NCBI RefSeq assembly: GCF_000150955.2
Contig: NC_011692.1
Span: 62,001 to 126,000 of the forward strand
Length of the DNA stretch: 64,000 nt
Direction of reading: 5' to 3'
Origin: Phaeodactylum tricornutum CCAP 1055/1
Lineage: Eukaryota; Bacillariophyta; Bacillariophyceae; Surirellales; Neidiaceae
This document shows, one piece after another, positions 63,150-64,000 of the stretch (position 1 is the first letter of the stretch; every line of letters starts with the position of its first letter). The translations under genes were made by a program, and so were the position numbers. Below the pieces are notes generated by a model. It had not been told where the DNA came from. It did not search any database and worked only from the letters and a program-made list of their open reading frames with translations.

Positions 63150-64000
63150 TTAGATCATGCGCGTAGGTGTTGGTGTACAAACATTTTGTCGATCACAGCA
63201 GGAAGTGCAACACAAGTCGGGGCACGTCACTTCCGGTCCCCCGCTCGATGACCCCGCACAATCCGCTTCCAATTCTTCAAACGGAACCCAGGTTTGCCGG
63301 ACTTCGCAGATGCTGTCTGGAATTGCGCCAGTCAACTGGTTTCCTTGCAACATCAACGATGACAGGACGGACAGCTGACCAAGCTCCGTGGGGATGCCTC
63401 CAAAAAAGTTGTTATCGTGCAGCCGTAGGAAACTCATGTTTGTAAGGTTGCCAATAGCCGGACTGATTGTGCCCGTGAAGTTGCAGTTGTACAAATCTAA
63501 GCGATCCAGCGATGTAAGTCCATACAGCTGTCCGGGAAGTTCACCACGAAAGCTGTTGAACTGCAATCGAAGACGCGCCAATTTGGAAAGATTCCCAATC
63601 TCGGTTGGTAACGCTCCCGTCAGATAGTTGCGATGTAACCAAATCTCCCCAAGCTGGCTCATCTGACCAACAGTGGTCGGCAGGGTTCCTTCCAATAAAT
63701 TACGGGACAATCGGAAGAACGAAACACTACTGAGATCCCCTATCTCGTCAGGCAATGTCCCTCGGAACAAGTTCTCAGACAGGAACAGCCCCTTCACATC
63801 TTCGAGGTTCTTTATTTCTGGTGGAATTTCACCTTCGATGCTGTTCTCGGCCAGGTTGATCCGGACCAAATTGCGAGCGCGCCACCATTCGAGTGGAACT
63901 TCCCCAGTGAACTTGTTGTAGTGTAATTCGATGTTAACCAAGTGCTTCATTTCGACAATCTCCGTCGGAAGCGAACCACGAAGGTTGCCCCAAGCCAGAG
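63150..64000 (-). CDS. leucine-rich-repeat protein, 3' end only
   Basis: The frame is open from the window edge at 64000 to the stop at 63150, so the 5' part is missing. About nine 24-residue plant-type LRRs are visible (L..L.L..N...G.(I/L)P...G.L), for example LGEIWLHRNYLTGALPTEIG and MSFLRLHDNNFFGGIPTELG. The C-terminus is a Cys-rich cap (CPDLCCTSCCDRQNVC) with no membrane segment or kinase domain after it. Plant-type LRR proteins act in recognition or adhesion; a diatom counterpart of this form is probably secreted or anchored at its missing N-terminus. Confidence 0.85.
   Translation of the reverse strand, partial: LAWGNLRGSLPTEIVEMKHLVNIELHYNKFTGEVPLEWWRARNLVRINLAENSIEGEIPPEIKNLEDVKGLFLSENLFRGTLPDEIGDLSSVSFFRLSRNLLEGTLPTTVGQMSQLGEIWLHRNYLTGALPTEIGNLSKLARLRLQFNSFRGELPGQLYGLTSLDRLDLYNCNFTGTISPAIGNLTNMSFLRLHDNNFFGGIPTELGQLSVLSSLMLQGNQLTGAIPDSICEVRQTWVPFEELEADCAGSSSGGPEVTCPDLCCTSCCDRQNVCTPTPTRMI

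Noticed and set aside
1-64000. CRISPR arrays, rRNA and tRNA genes
   Set aside because: No regularly spaced repeats, no rRNA-like sequence and no foldable tRNA cloverleaf was seen by eye.

Overview
This is nuclear DNA of a photosynthetic stramenopile, most likely a pennate diatom close to Phaeodactylum tricornutum. The species is inferred, since no search was possible. The reasons are: compact genes on both strands with few short introns (about 75-150 bp, GT-AG); plastid precursors whose signal peptide ends in a diatom-type A|F motif (a BipA/TypA GTPase, a tandem ApaG protein); two genes with the diatom GRGK-type domain I know as DUF6824; and a Ty1/copia fossil of the diatom CoDi kind. I saw no tRNA, rRNA or CRISPR.

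Layout. 1-14.7 kb: a triose-phosphate/nucleotide-sugar-type transporter, an unknown two-exon gene, a ubiquitin-like membrane protein with a possible plastid/ER presequence, a PDZ plus 2Fe-2S ferredoxin-like protein, an NYN nuclease-like protein, a four-exon ABCG half-transporter and a polytopic membrane protein. 14.7-23 kb: a large mitochondrial carrier with an N-terminal cyclic-nucleotide-binding-like fold, a tandem pair of paralogues of an unassigned family, and an ABM-domain membrane protein. 23-32 kb: a plastid tandem ApaG protein, cohesin SMC3 and a YjjX-type XTP/ITP phosphatase. 33-38.4 kb: a membrane protein, the first DUF6824-type gene and a type II membrane methyltransferase-like protein. 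38.4-43.9 kb: gene-poor and mobile-element-rich, with an old copia fossil and a 1.13-kb hAT-like DNA element with terminal inverted repeats and an 8-bp target duplication. 43.9-64 kb: the second DUF6824-type gene, plastid BipA/TypA, cytosolic SerRS, a Sec63-like protein without a J domain, a GT8-like glycosyltransferase, a MON2-type Golgi protein, a low-complexity membrane protein, and the 3' end of a leucine-rich-repeat gene running off the window.

There are no operons. Genes sit as divergent pairs (for example 7756/8155 and 49685/50419) or tightly convergent pairs (gaps of 75-210 bp at 6.6, 48.1, 52.1 and 60.4 kb). The best leads are the carrier fused to a CNB-like domain, the ubiquitin-like membrane protein with its LRGG sequence, the tandem ApaG protein, the J-less Sec63-like protein and the hAT-like element. 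Several start codons were moved from upstream GTG/TTG codons to the first in-frame ATG, and exon joins were read by eye from splice signals and protein continuity.
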